Positions 10,007 to 21,762 of a stretch of 64,000 bases of DNA are shown one piece after another. The notes beneath the pieces are model-generated. The model did no database searches and was not told where the DNA came from. It saw only the letters and a program-made list of their open reading frames with translations. The DNA comes from Cynocephalus volans (Eukaryota; Chordata; Mammalia; Dermoptera; Cynocephalidae). Within the stretch, counting starts at the first letter, position 1; every line of letters begins with the position of its first letter. The stretch covers positions 19,330,524 to 19,394,523 of the forward strand of contig NC_084472.1 in NCBI RefSeq assembly GCF_027409185.1, written 5' to 3'. The translations under genes and the position numbers were made by a program.

Positions 10007-11689
10007 CTAACATTTATAATGGAAAATGAAATTTTAAAAACTCTTAGCCATGAAAGCAATAGGAATAATGAAAACCTAAAATGTGCACTATATTTTACTG
10101 AAGTACAGTAAATGCCAGAAAAGGGGGATTATGCAAAAAACCTAGAGGCATGAATGACAATAATTAATTGCTTGACAGTTCATGTTACACAGCTAGAAGA
10201 GATATTTTGATAAGTAATATCAATTACTATCTTTTGTATGGAAGAGACGAAGTCTTTAAGTAATTCTGCCACCCTTTTTCCCTCTCTCATCTATAGCTTA
10301 CCCAATGATCTAAGATCATACCCTCTTTACTCTCTAGGGAATAACATGAAAGTGATTGTTTGAAAATAAAATGAGGGGTTGAAACCTTATACTTCAGAAG
10401 ACAGAATCAGTTACCTGACACCCAATACCAATCCTTGTTAAGAATGTAAGTGTTTCACATGCCCCACTCAGGAAAAGAGATGCTTCAATACACGCTTCTG
10501 TGGCTTTATTCAGTTTGGTTACACCTCAGGAAGTTTAATTTCATGCAAAGCTTTCAGACAGTGCTTTGCAGTGACAGGAACAAATCTGGGTGCCTTAAGG
10601 CAACAGCTGGAGTTCAGGAAAAATGAAAGCAACCTGGATTGCTAGTGCTCTATCTGAACTTTGGCCTTGCCCCAGAATTCATCTTCAAGCACTGAAGAAG
10701 CAGCAGAATGTTGGCAACCCTTAAGGTATTAATTAAAAATGTAAACATAACGAAATGAAAGATGATCTGGTTGCATTTGGGGCTTATATTCTGGCCATGA
10801 AGGGAAATGGCAATGAGAAGTGGATGTCAGAGATTTAGCTAAACCGAACTGATTTCATGAAAGGCTTAAGAATCAGCCTGACTGGGAAAAGAGAGGTAAA
10901 ACACCTGCACTACTAGTCCACACACGAACAATGCATTTATTTTCAAACAAAGAGTAGATAATGCTCAAGCTTTGGAAGGAGAGATCTATTTTTCAGAGAA
11001 AGTATGGACACCTGAAAGAAACACAAGGGGCATTGTGTTTAGGAATGAAACATGTGATCTAGGGAAATGCCAGTTTATCCAAGTTTTGGCTGGGTTACTG
11101 CTTTGTTAAGAGAAGGGACATATTTTTGAAACAACTGTGATTAACTGAGGTTTAATGTGCCTTTTTGTAATTACCTATAATTTTAAGAGATTACATTTTA
11201 GCTTGTAAGCCTGGTTAAAAAAACAAATCAGGTGATCTTTTTAAAAAACATCACATGCGTTTTATTGTTTAGAATTTATCCCCAAATACAGAGAAACTCT
11301 ACGTTTTCTCTTCACTATGAGCAATTTTGCTGATGCGATTTGGCTTCTCTTTCGGCCTTTGGTTTCTTAACAAGGTCATGTCACCATTACTTATTTAATT
11401 TCTCAAAGTTTATATAATCATGCTAGTAACTGAAAAATCACTCTGAACAACTGGGATTTCAAATTAGATGCACTGTCAGAATTTATCTTTACAGGATCTT
11501 CTTGTTCCATGCTCTCTTTAATTCAAAGAATAGTACCTGAGTAAATTTTCCTTGTACATTGTAGAACTTATAGACACAAGAACACTCTGGGTTACGAATT
11601 AGTTCAGAGAATGAACATAGATTGTTATTATTGCTTTTTGAGTACCATGCCATTTCTGAAGAGGACATTCTTCTAGCTGTAATATTCTT
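10007..11689. other. no gene or repeat identified
   Basis: Long stretch without convincing coding potential. Parts (10440-10900) are slightly GC-richer and may be very old repeat or unique sequence. Confidence 0.4.
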
Positions 11690-11800
11690 TAGCTGTGTGA
11701 CCTCACACAAGCTTAGTACTTAGCTTCTCCACCCTTCTTTGCTCCATCTGTAAAAATGGAGAACTAACTATCCCACAGGATTATTCTCAGTATTACTTTT
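11690..11800 (+). repeat. MIR fragment
   Basis: MIR core in sense orientation: TTAGCTGTGTGACC...TTAGCTTCTCC...TCTGTAAAAATGGAGAACTAA...CACAGGATTATTCTCAG. Confidence 0.7.
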
Positions 11801-11924
11801 TCTAGTTCATGCTTATTAAAAACTATCAGTTTAACAAATGCAAAATCACAGCAGCCAGATAGTAAAAATAAGTTCTAATAGGCTATAGTAGTGCTAGACA
11901 TCTCTAATTAACAATAATTTATTT

Positions 11925-12115
11925 ATGTTCTCAAATGGCTAGAAGATGCTCAAATGCTCTCATCACAAAGAAATGATAAATTTTTATGATGATGAATGTG
12001 CTAATTGCCCTGATTTGATCATCGCACATTGTATACATGTACTGAAATATAACTCTATATCTGATAAATATGTACAATCAAAATAAAGATCTTATTAAAG
12101 GCATGGAAAGAAAGT
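11925..12115 (+). repeat. old LINE-1 3'UTR end
   Basis: Typical L1 terminal text: CTAATTGCCCTGATTTGATCA, CACATTGTATACATGTACTG, AATATGTACAATCAAAATAAA. Confidence 0.75.
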
Positions 12116-12784
12116 TTTATTCTGAATTCTGAAATATTAGACTTGCACAGTGTAACTACAAAGAATATCAGATTTCTTTTACATCAAAATCTGCTAAAGC
12201 AAAGTAGGGAAAGAAAGAGTTAAGGAGATGATCTTCTCCAAAATAAAACATAAATGATGACAATTCCAATCTGCTCCTTTGTGCAATGTATTGCCTGGGA
12301 GAATCAAAGCTCCTATAATTTACATGTTAGAAATCATACCTAGAATCACTGTGTGCCAGGCTTACCGAAAGATGACCTCCAACATTCAATCAGAGAAGTT
12401 TCCTATACAATTCACTCAACTCCTGTAAGCATAATGGGAAAAAAAAATAATGCTAAAATACTCTACTACTAAATCATTATGTAAAATTTCCACTTGTATA
12501 ATAAATGTGAAATAAAGAGATTATAATTTTAAGAAAATCTGCCAGCATATTTACCAGTCTCTTTGATCAACATTGTTTCTTACATCCCACTACTTTCTTC
12601 TGCATTGTTTTCTTCTGACTTCAAGTACTACATAATTCAGTGTTCTTTCAGAAATGATCTGTGAGTATTGTTCTTGAATGATATTTTGGATGATTACTGA
12701 CTTTTAAGTAGACAGTCAATTTACCTCAACTCTTAGAAGATATTATTTCATTTCTGTAGTCTGCTAATGCTGATGAGAAAGTAA
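12116..12784. other. no gene seen
   Basis: AT-rich. No ORF or repeat recognised with confidence. Confidence 0.4.
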
Positions 12785-13341
12785 GTACCGTTATGTACTG
12801 CATAACAATGTTCTGGTCAATGATGGACTGCATATACAATAGTCCCATAAGATTACAACGGAGCTGAAAAATTCCTATTGCCTAGTGAGATAGCTGTCAT
12901 AACATTGTAGTGCAATTACTTCATTATTTTTTATAACTTTAGTGTAGCCTGACTGTACGGTCTTTATAAAGCCTGCAGTAGTGTTCAGTAATACTCTAGT
13001 CCTTCACATTCACTCACTGACTCATTCAAAGCAACCTCCAGTCCTGTAAGCATCATTCATAAGTGCCCTGTACAGGTGTGCCATTTTTTATCTTTTATGC
13101 CATATTTTTACTCTACCTTTTCTATGTTCAGATATGTTTAAATTACACAAACACCATTGTGTTACAATTGCCTACAGTGTTCACTACAGTAACATGCTGT
13201 ACAGGTTTGAAGCCTAGGAGCAAGAAGCTATACCATCTAGGTTTGTGTAAGCACATTCTGTGATGTTCACAAAACAATGAAATCACCTAACAATGTGTTT
13301 CTCAGAACACATCCCTGTCATTAAATGATGCCTGACTGTAT
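12785..13341. mobile_element. DNA transposon remnant, long version
   Basis: Its ends are GTACCGTTATGTACTGCATA and GCCTGACTGTATAAG. Inside it shares, inverted, the text of the 6505-6800 copy (TGTGTTTCTCAGAACACATCC, TTCACAAAACAATGAAATC, TAGGTTTGTGTAAGCACATTC). It is longer in the middle, as expected for a less deleted member of the same family. No transposase frame. Confidence 0.6.
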
Positions 13342-13849
13342 AAGCAACTCATCTTTTCTCTAAGATTAGAAGGGGATCACTGGAATGAAAATAGTGTTAA
13401 GGTTCCTGTCTTGTTTATCCGAAGGACAGAAATATTGATTAACTTTAGATTTGTTAATAAATTTATAAACTTTAAGAAAACTACTGAAACTACAGAAGAC
13501 ATAGCTATCAAACCAGTAGAGAGGGAGAGAAGAAACTAAATTGATCAAACCAATCCAAGGAAAGAGAGAAGTGGTAAATACAGAAAAAGCAGAAAAAGTG
13601 GAAACACAAAACAAGATGATAAAAGTAATTCTAAATATGTCAGTAATCAATAAGTGGCATAAACTCACCAGATATAAGACAAAGACTCCAAAATTGTTAC
13701 TTTCTTAAGTCCAGCTATATGCTGTTAACAAAAGACATTTAAAACCTGAGAATACAGAAAGGTTGTAAGTAATATTACAGAAAAAGATATACTAGGCAAT
13801 CACTAACAAAATTAAAAGCTGGTATAGCTATACCAATTGTGGTAAGCAG
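13342..13849. other. no gene seen; possible old L1
   Basis: AT-rich with weak resemblance to old L1 ORF2 in places (for example 13790-13845). No coding gene. Confidence 0.35.
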
Positions 13850-14350
13850 AATTCGAAGATGGCCCTAAGATTCCCAGTCCCTAGTGTATAGATATCTTTG
13901 CCCAGTTATTCAGTCAAACACTAATCTAGGTACTACTAGAAAGGAATTTTGCACGTATCATAAATCAGTTGACCTTAGATAAAGAGGTTATACAGGTAGG
14001 TCTGACCTAATCACAGGAGCCATTGAAATGTGGGTCTAGCAGTAGGGACAGAGGAAGCCAGAAGTTCAAAGCATGAGGGGTATTCAGTGAATAAAATGTC
14101 CTCCATTACTGGCTTTAAAATGGAGAGGGCCACGTGGCAAGGATTGCAGGTGGCCTCAAAGAGCTGAGAGTGGCCCCTGGCTGACAGCTGGTAAGGAAAT
14201 AGGGACCTCGGTCATAGAATCACAAGGAACTGAATTCTGCCACAACCACGTGAGCTTTGAAGAGGACCAACAAGAGCTCAAGATGAGAACACTCAGCCAA
14301 TACCTGGATTTTTATACTTCTAAGACCCTGAGTAGAGGAACAAACAGGAG
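13850..14350 (+). mobile_element. MLT1-type LTR
   Basis: It begins TTGTGGTAAGCAGAATTCGAAGATGGCCC. MaLR LTR hallmarks follow: GACCTAATCACAGGAGCC, GAGGAAGCCAGAAG, GAGAGGGCCACGTGGCAAGG, CAACCACGTGAGC and ACTTCTAAGACCCTGAGTAGAGG. No internal region follows, so it is a solo or isolated LTR. Confidence 0.75.
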
Positions 14351-14539
14351 AATGTGGTCTGTATTCAAGAAAAAAACAAATAGTCAACGTATATCAACTT
14401 TGACATGTCCCAGATGTTAAATTTTGTAGACTTACAGAAACTATTATAAATATATTCAGTGATCTAGAGCAAAATATGTTCAAAGAGAATATGGTCTTAA
14501 TAAGTGAATAGACAGCAAATCTCAGCAGAGAAACACAAA

Positions 14540-15660
14540 CTATAAAAATTAAAATTCAATGTATTGGACTAAGATATGGATTCTTAGATATGACACCAAA
14601 AGCATGAGCAACAACAACAACAAAATAGATAAACTGGATGTCATCAAAATCAAACTTTGTGCTTCAAAGGACACTATTAAGAAAGTAAAAAGACAACCCA
14701 CAAAACGGGATATTATATGATTTGAAAATCATATATCTGATAAGGGACTTATATCTAGAACATATAGAAAACTTTTATAACTCAATAGTAAAAGGACAAA
14801 TATCCTAATCAAAAATGGGTAAAAGACCTGAATAGACAGACTACAAAGAAGATATACAAATGGCCAATATGTACATGAAAGATACATCATTAGCCATCAG
14901 GGAAATGCAAATCAAAACCACAATGAGATACTACTTCACACCCACTAGAATGGCTAAAATCAAAAAGTCAGATAATAACAAATGTTTATAAAGACGTGGA
15001 GAAATAAGAATACTCATACATTGCTGATGGAAATGTGAGATGGTATAGCCATTTTGGAAAACAGTCTGACAGTTCCTCAATCTGTTATACATAAAGTTAC
15101 CATACGACCTGGTTCACTCCTAAGTATCTACCCAGAAGAAACGCAAATATATATTCACATAAAAACTTGTACACAAATGTTTATAAAAGGGTTATTCATA
15201 ACAGTTAAGGGTTGAAACAATCCATTGTCTATCAACAGACAAATGACTAAACAAAACATGGTGTATCTATACAATAGAATATTATTTGGCAATATAAAAA
15301 AATGAAGTTTTGATACATATTGCAACATGGATAAACCTTGAAAACATTTGCTAAGTGAAAAAAGCCAGACACAAAAGACCACATATTATATGATTCCATT
15401 TGTATTAAATATCCAGAATAGGTCATAGAGATGAAAAGTAGATTAGTGGTTGCCTAGGGCATGGGGGGTGGAAGACGGCAGGATTGGAATGATATCTAAA
15501 GTGTACAGGGTCTCTTTTTGAGGTGATGAAAATGTTCTAAAAATGAGTGTGGTGATGGTTACACATATCTGTAAATATACTAACATCCATCAAATAATAT
15601 ACTTTTTAATGGGTGAACTGTATTACATGAATTATTTCCCATAAAGTTATTATTTTTTAA
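14540..15660 (+). repeat. old LINE-1: ORF2 C-terminal region and 3'UTR
   Basis: Conserved L1 phrases appear in order: AAACTTTGTGCTTCAAAGGAC, AAGTAAAAAGACAACCCA, GGGAAATGCAAATCAAAACC, CATACATTGCTGATGGAAATG, ACTGAACAACATGG-type end, and a 3'UTR with GTGGTGATGGTTACACATATC. Many stops and indels; non-functional. Confidence 0.85.
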
Positions 15661-15849
15661 ATGACTTAAAAAGAAATCCTAAACTGAAAACTACACAATA
15701 ACTGAAATGAAAAATTTGGTAGGTAAGCTTAACAGCATACTCAATATGGCAACTAAAAGAGTCAGTGGATGGGAAGACTATACACTGAAGAACAGAGGGA
15801 AAAAATATAAAGACACAAAGTAGTAAGAAGAAAAAGAATGAAAAATATT

Positions 15850-16550
15850 TATCATGAAAATAGGAAGTATAAAAATGCTGGTGCAGCTATATTAATATCA
15901 GACAAAGTAGGACTCAAGATAAAGAATATTACAAAGAAGAGGAAGTTGGGGGGGAGGATAAGTGGTGAACTAATGGGTACAAAATGGATGACATTTACCT
16001 AAGTGAATTACTGTGCAGTATATGCACGTATTGAAACAATACACTGTACCCCACAAATATGTACAAGTAAATGTTAAAATTTTAAAAAGTATTACAATGA
16101 ATAAGCAGGAAATTTCATAATGATAAATAGTACAATTCATCAGGACGGCTTAACAATCTAAATACATATGCACCTAATAAGAACTTGAAAATTCATTAAG
16201 CCAAAATTGACAGAAATAAAGGAATACACAAATTCACAGAAAAAATTGGAGATTGTAATAACCCTCTCAGTAACTGATAAGACAAACAGACAAAAAAATC
16301 AGTGAGAAAAAAAGATGATCAACCATTTTGACCTAATTAATATTTATAAAACACTCTTGCCAACAACTGCAGGATGCACATTCTACTCAAGTTTACATGG
16401 AAACTTCGTTGAGGTAGGTTATATAGTAACTATAAATTCTCAATAAATTTCAAAAGTTTAAGACTTTATGAAATGAAATCAGAAATTAATTACAATAAGA
16501 TCTAGAAAATCTAAAAATATCTGAAAATTAAATAACAGAATTGTATTTAA
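15850..16550 (+). repeat. old LINE-1 ORF2 fragment with a ~140-bp insertion
   Basis: The left part has GGTGCAGCTATATTAATATCAGACAAAGTAG. The right part has AATACATATGCACCTAATAAG and AAACACTCTTGCC. Both are L1 ORF2 5'-half text. Between about 15945 and 16090 lies a separate 3'UTR-like segment (GGATGACATTTACCTAAG, CACTGTACCCCACAAATATG, then A-rich), flanked by the near-repeats TATTACAAAGAA and TATTACAATGAA. Confidence 0.65.
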
Positions 16551-16689
16551 TACTGAGTTGACGAAAAAACTTACAAGAGAAATTATGAAATATTTCTGGT
16601 GTGCCCTGCCCACACCCCTCTGGTGCCTTTTCCAGAGGCAGGGAAGGAATAGAGATGAAGGCTGATGAAGGTCTAATCTAAATTTAGTC

Positions 16690-17640
16690 TCTTGTATTTT
16701 TTTAACTTTTTCTTTTGAAATAATTATAGAGTCACACAAAGTTGCAAAAATAGTACAAAAAGGTCTCATGTACCCCTCACTCAGCTTTCCCCAAAAGATA
16801 CATCGTAGTGACTATAATTACTTAAAGCCAGGAAATTGACATTGTCATTTTCTGTGCCATTTTATCACATGTGTACATTCATGAAACTATCACCAAAATC
16901 AAGATACAGAACTATCACCACAAAGATCTCCCTTGTGCTACCCCTTTCTAGTCACATCACCCTCATCCCTAACCCCTAGCAACCATTAATTTGTTCTCTG
17001 TCTCTATAATTTTGTCATTGCCAGAATGTTAGATAAACAAAATTATACACTATGTGACATTTTGAAATTGGTATTTTTTGCTTAGCATAATACCTTAATG
17101 TCCAACCAAGTTATTCCGTATGTCAATAGTCCACTTATTTTTATTGCTAAGTAATATTCCCTGGTATGGATATACCACCAATTGTTTAACTATTCACCTA
17201 TTGTATGACATTTTGATGCTTATGGTTTGGAGCTATTACAAATAAGACTGCCATGAATGATTGTGTAAAGCTTTTTGTGTGAACATAAGTTTTCAACTCC
17301 GTTGGGTAAATACCAAGGAGTATGACTGCTGAATCATATGTTAAGTATATGTTTAGTTTAGGTTAGTTTAATCTAGTTTTTGTATATGTTTTTGTATATG
17401 TATTTTAGTTTTCTGGGAAACAGCCAAACTATTTCCCCAAATGGCCACACCATCTTACATTTCCATTAGCAATGCATGAGAGATCCAATTTTTCTGCATT
17501 GTCATTGGTATTTGGTGATGTCATAAATTTTTTATTTTAGCTGTTATAATGAGTATGTTAGGACTATCTCATCATGGTCTTAATTTGCATTTCACTAATG
17601 GGTAGTGATGGTGAACATCTTTTCATGCACTTATTTACAT
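16690..17640 (-). repeat. old LINE-1 3' region, antisense
   Basis: Antisense L1 3'UTR and ORF2 end: TTGAAATAATTATAGAGTCACA, ATGTGTACATTCATGAAACTATCACC, GCTTAGCATAATACCTTAATG, TTGGGTAAATACCAAGGAGTA, TTAATTTGCATTTCACTAATG. No frame survives. Confidence 0.8.
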
Positions 17641-18487
17641 CTTCAGTGAACGAAAGAGTGCCATGGTCACTTTGTAAGACAAGCACGCAGGATAAAAGAT
17701 ACTTCTGCTGCCATTTTTAGAAAATATGGTCTTGGTACAGGCTACTTGGAAAAGGCACATCTCGAGATTTGCCAGATGTAGATAGGTAGGCAGCAAAGAC
17801 AGACATTTTGGGTGTATACAACAGTCATTGAGAAATTTAAAAGAATGCAGCATTTTTGTTTAGTCAAAAATATGCAACCAGAATAAAAGATATGGAGATA
17901 TAGAGGACAAGCCACTCCAATTTCACACAGTTAAACTTCCTCAAAAGATCATTTATTCATCTCTTTCTCCCAAAACTTACCCCTCTAGTAATTGCCCACA
18001 TCTCTTTAACTTCTACTCTTTCTCCTCTTCTTTGCAGCCCTCTATACGTCAATCTGTCTCTCTCTCTTTCTTTATATAAGAAGCAAAGTGATACTTCCTC
18101 AACTTCTCCCAACCTCTTCTATCATCAGTTCAGAAAAAAAACAAATGGATTATATTGTGACTATTCATCCTATGAATGTCAGGGAAGGACGTATGTTCCA
18201 TATGATATGCAAAGTAACCTGAGGGAGGAGCAGGAGTTTTCAAATAGAAAAAGATAAACAAGGTACCCTAATTTTTCACTGGGTTTCAGTATAGAGCGAT
18301 GTATTTCTATGTCTATGCATACCTAATGAAGTGCATTTATGAATTACTAAATTAACTCACGCAATGACTCTAAAAGGCAAAGAAAAGCCAAATTAAAGAT
18401 CATACTAACAATGCAAGCACAATGCCAAACAACAAGAAAATAGCACTATCTTTTCATCAGCCCCATATTCATTTAAAAACTGTAACA
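17641..18487. other. no gene seen
   Basis: Includes a short CT-rich run near 18045-18070. No coding or RNA gene recognised. Confidence 0.4.
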
Positions 18488-18575
18488 GGCTGGCCAGTTA
18501 GCTCAGTTAGTCAGAGCGCACCGAGGTCATGGGTTTGGACCCCTGTACTGGCCAGCTGCCAAAAATAAATAGATA
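18488..18575 (+). mobile_element. tRNA-Ile-derived SINE, monomer (CYN-like)
   Basis: GGCTGGCCAGTTAGCTCAGTTAGTCAGAGCGC gives the A box. GGGTTTGGACCCCTGTACTGGCCAGCTGCC gives the B box and 3' end. Near-perfect 12-bp duplications AAAACTGTAACA (18476-18487) and AAAACAGTAACA (18576-18587) flank it. Confidence 0.93.
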
Positions 18576-18587
18576 AAAACAGTAACA

Positions 18588-19242
18588 ACATAATCAAATC
18601 TGGAAAGAAGCTAGCCAAAGTAATTTGAAATTATTGTAATGATCAGGAACGATGAACATTGTTATGCACTGAGATGTTAACTACTAATAGAATGTACATA
18701 ATATATAAATAAATAAGTAAATAAATAAAGATCAACAGTCAAAAAGGTTTAGAGACCACTGAGCTAAAGCACTGACAGCACTGTTCTGGCTGCCTCTTTC
18801 ACTCTACTCAAACCCCTGGTCAGACTACTCTTACAAAGTTCAGTCTTCTGGCTGGAGCTCCTACCCAGATCTCTTGAAGATTGTTTCCTCTTACCCAAGG
18901 TATACATGCCTGGAGGAAGTCTGGCTTTGGGTACCCACTGAATGATTTAATTCTGTTTTTCTTTGCCTCAATTATGCATGATTTCCTGGGTTTGCATCTC
19001 ACATTGTAGTCCCTCCTCTCAACCTCCAAAGCTATTACCAGAACCCATCTTCTAGGCTGAGTATGTTCCATCATTTGGATATGAGGCCCACCTGGCTATC
19101 TTCTCCCTGGTACCTAAGAAAGAGCCTAGCAGCTGGTGGGACTGGGACTAAGAACAGGGCAGAGAATGCCAGCACCTACAGTTCTAATGAGTCATTTACA
19201 ATACCTTGCTCTAAGTGTAAAGTTCTTAACATCCAGAGTTAA
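18588..19242. other. no gene seen
   Basis: Contains a short AAAT-rich run (18700-18730). The antisense open frame at 18820-19074 matches no family I know. Confidence 0.4.
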
Positions 19243-19255
19243 GAATAAACTTTAT

Positions 19256-19400
19256 GGGCCGGCCCCGTGCCTCACTCGGGAGAGTGCGGTGCTGATAGCG
19301 CCAAGGCAGCAGGTTCGGATCCTATGTAGGGATGGCTGTGGTGCAGACGACACCAGGCCTAAGGGTTACGATCCCCTTACCGGTCACACACACAAAAAAA
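19256..19400 (+). mobile_element. dimeric tRNA-Ile SINE with a shortened second monomer
   Basis: The left monomer starts GGGCCGGCCCCGTGCCTCACTCGGGAG. The right monomer has lost much of its A-box half and goes straight from GGGATGGC to TGTGGTGCAGACGACACC. Tail is CACACACACAAAAAAA. Flanks are GAATAAACTTTAT (19243-19255) and GAATAGACTTTAT (19401-19413). Confidence 0.92.
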
Positions 19401-19514
19401 GAATAGACTTTATTTATAGGCAATTTTTAAAAGAATAACAAAGCATTTAATGGAAATACCAAGCACCAACTATTAAGTATCAAGTGCCTTCCCAAGATAA
19501 AGATACATTTACAA

Positions 19515-19800
19515 TGATATTTTTTTAATTGATGAGTAAAAATTGTATATACTTATGGTGTATATGACATTTTGATCTATGTATACATTGTGGAATGGCT
19601 AAGTCAAGCCACTTAACATATGTATTACCTCACATACTTATCACTTGTCATGAGAACACATCTACTCTCTTAGTAATTTTGACGTGTACAATCTATCGTT
19701 AATTATAGTCACCATGATGTATAATAGATCTCTTGAACTTATTTCTCCTGTCTATCTAAAGTTTTGTCCTCTGACCAACACCTCCCCAATCCCCCCACCC
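19515..19800 (-). repeat. old LINE-1 3'UTR, antisense
   Basis: Antisense L1 terminal text: AATTGTATATACTTATGGTGTATATGACAT, ACTTATCACTTGTCATGAGAACA, TATAATAGATCTCTTGAACTTATTTCTCCTGTC, then a C-rich block. Confidence 0.8.
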
Positions 19801-19819
19801 CATTACAGTGATATTTGAA

Positions 19820-19910
19820 ACCTATTCTGTTGGTCTATGAGTTCCTCAAAGACATAGACTACGCCTGATGCAACTTTGTTTCCCTAGGCCTGGCACTGAA
19901 AATAATTATT
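19820..19910 (+). repeat. possible L2 fragment
   Basis: GTCTATGAGTTCCTCAAAGACATAGACT...CTAGGCCTGGCACTGAAAATAATTA resembles the L2 3' region (chromosome of 'gagctccttgagggcag...gcctggcacatag'). Short and diverged. Confidence 0.45.
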
Positions 19911-19929
19911 AATATTATTTTTAATTACT

Positions 19930-20165
19930 GCTACTTTTTAAACATTTACTATGTGCCAGGCTCTTGCTAAGCACATGGCAAATATCATCCCATTTAATCC
20001 TTGTAATAATTGTATTACCCCTCTTTACAAGATGAAAAAAACTAAGCTCAGAAGCCCAGTAACCTACCTAACATCTTACAATTAGTGTACAGTTGAATTT
20101 GGATATGAACCTAGGCCTTTCTCATTTTGAAACTCAAACTCTTAGCCACTATACTACAATGCTGA
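19930..20165 (-). repeat. MIR, antisense
   Basis: Reverse-complement MIR: TACTATGTGCCAGGCTCTTGCTAAG, CCCATTTAATCCTTGTAATAA, CTTTACAAGATGAAAAAAACT, CTCTTAGCCACTATACTACA. Confidence 0.8.
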
Positions 20166-21274
20166 GGGGAAAGAATTGGAGTGGTAGGAAGAGATATATA
20201 AAAGCTTGTCACTGCCTTCTAAGCCAGAAGTAATGGCATGTTGCTACTTAGAAAATGTGACCTCCAGCCATGTTTCCAGCTAATTACAACTTCTGTGGCA
20301 TTAAAGACACTGGTCATGACACTCTCAGACACAGGAAATCTGCAACATGTGTCACAGAAAAAAATAACTTGTAGTAACACAAGTATAAAGTGAGAGAAAT
20401 ATGAAATACTAACTTTCATAAAGGTGGCTGAGGTTACCTTTCCTTGGTGAGTTTAATCATTGCTGGCACCCAAAATGAAGCTATTTGCAAATTCATATCT
20501 CTTAATTTGGTGCAAGGTAGCAATTTGAAGGAAAAAACTATGGGTGGAAAAAAAAATCACTGCTTACAGCAGCACACAGAACCAAAGAATGACGCAATTT
20601 TCACTGCATGTCTCCTCTAGTTGGAGAATTCATTAGCACCTATGTAGTACTTGGATAATTTCAGATAAAGCAAGTTGCAAAATTTAACCACACATTCACC
20701 TTGCTTTGTAGTTCTGTGACTTCGTATTAGAAGTTTAAATATACTAATCACTTCAACATTAAATAAAGATATAAAATAACCATTTCAAGTTCTTTCTCTT
20801 AAATCTTGATCAATCATAAAATTTTCTAAGTGATAAATTGTCAAGGGTTTATTCTACTATTGAAGTTCATTTTAGCCACTAAAATTGGAAAATATACAAT
20901 AATGCTCTTTTCTTTTCAATTCTAAATAAATTTTAATTTACACTGGTTTTTTAATGGTAGATAATGCTGAAGTTGACTAACCAGCTGTTAACTGTTCTTA
21001 TTTCTCTGGAATCCATCTTTAGTCAACAAGGATGGGCCCCATCAGCCAAACCTGATTCATGGCCAAGACTGAATGTGCTGGAGTGGATGTATAATCTAAA
21101 TCTAACCCCTTTCAATCTAATTCTCCCTCCTGGGGATTTGAAATTGGGACCCAATTCTAATCAGCCAAGGCTACTTACTTAAACTAAATTGCTGCAGGGA
21201 GGACTTTTTCTCCCCATAAACACTGAAAAGCAAAAGTAACAAAGGTAAAAATTATGTTATCTTAACAAAAATAC
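20166..21274. other. no gene seen
   Basis: No supported gene. The open frame at 20964-21182 has no family resemblance. The sequence at 20990-21180 may be part of an old LTR, which I cannot place. Confidence 0.35.
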
Positions 21275-21762
21275 TACAGTTGTGGGCTGATTGCATCCCC
21301 ACCACCAAAATTCTTAAGTTGAAATCCTAACCCTCAGTACCTCAGAATGTAATTGTATTTGGAGACGGTATTTTTTTTTTCTATTTTATTTATTTTTGTT
21401 TCTTTTTTTTTTTTCTTCTGGAGATAGGGTGTTTAAAAGAAGTAATTAAATTAAACTGAAGTCATTAGGATGGGCCCTAATCCAATATGACTGGTGTCCT
21501 CATTTAGATAAGGAAATTTGGATACAGACACGTACAGAGGGAAGATGATGTGAAGAAAAAGGGAGGAGATAGCCATCAATACGCCAAGAAGAGAGCTCAG
21601 GAACAGATCATTCCTCATAGTCTTCAGAAAAAGACAACACTGCTGATACCCTGAACTTGGATTTCTAGCCTCCAGAACTGTGAGAAAATTAATTTCTGTT
21701 GCTTAAGCCGTCCAGTCTGTAGTACTTTGTTATGGCAGTCCTAGCAAACTGATATAACCATA
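21275..21762 (+). mobile_element. MLT1-type LTR
   Basis: Starts near TTGTGGGCTGATTGCATCCCC. Contains TTGAAATCCTAACCCTCAGTACC, TCAGAATGTAATTGTATTTGGAGA, GGATGGGCCCTAATCCAATATGACTGGTGTCC, ACTTGGATTTCTAGCCTCCAGAACTGTGAG and GCAGTCCTAGCAAACTGATATA. All are diagnostic MaLR LTR segments. A T/C-rich expansion at 21371-21418 disrupts it. Confidence 0.85.

Noticed and set aside
9737-10111. 124-codon open frame on the + strand
   Set aside because: AT-rich, low-complexity translation with no domain. It runs through a SINE tail and its target duplication, so it cannot be a conserved gene.
18488-18575. Possible functional tRNA-Ile gene
   Set aside because: The anticodon arm is shortened and the acceptor stem does not close. 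It has a tail and target duplications, so it is a SINE head.
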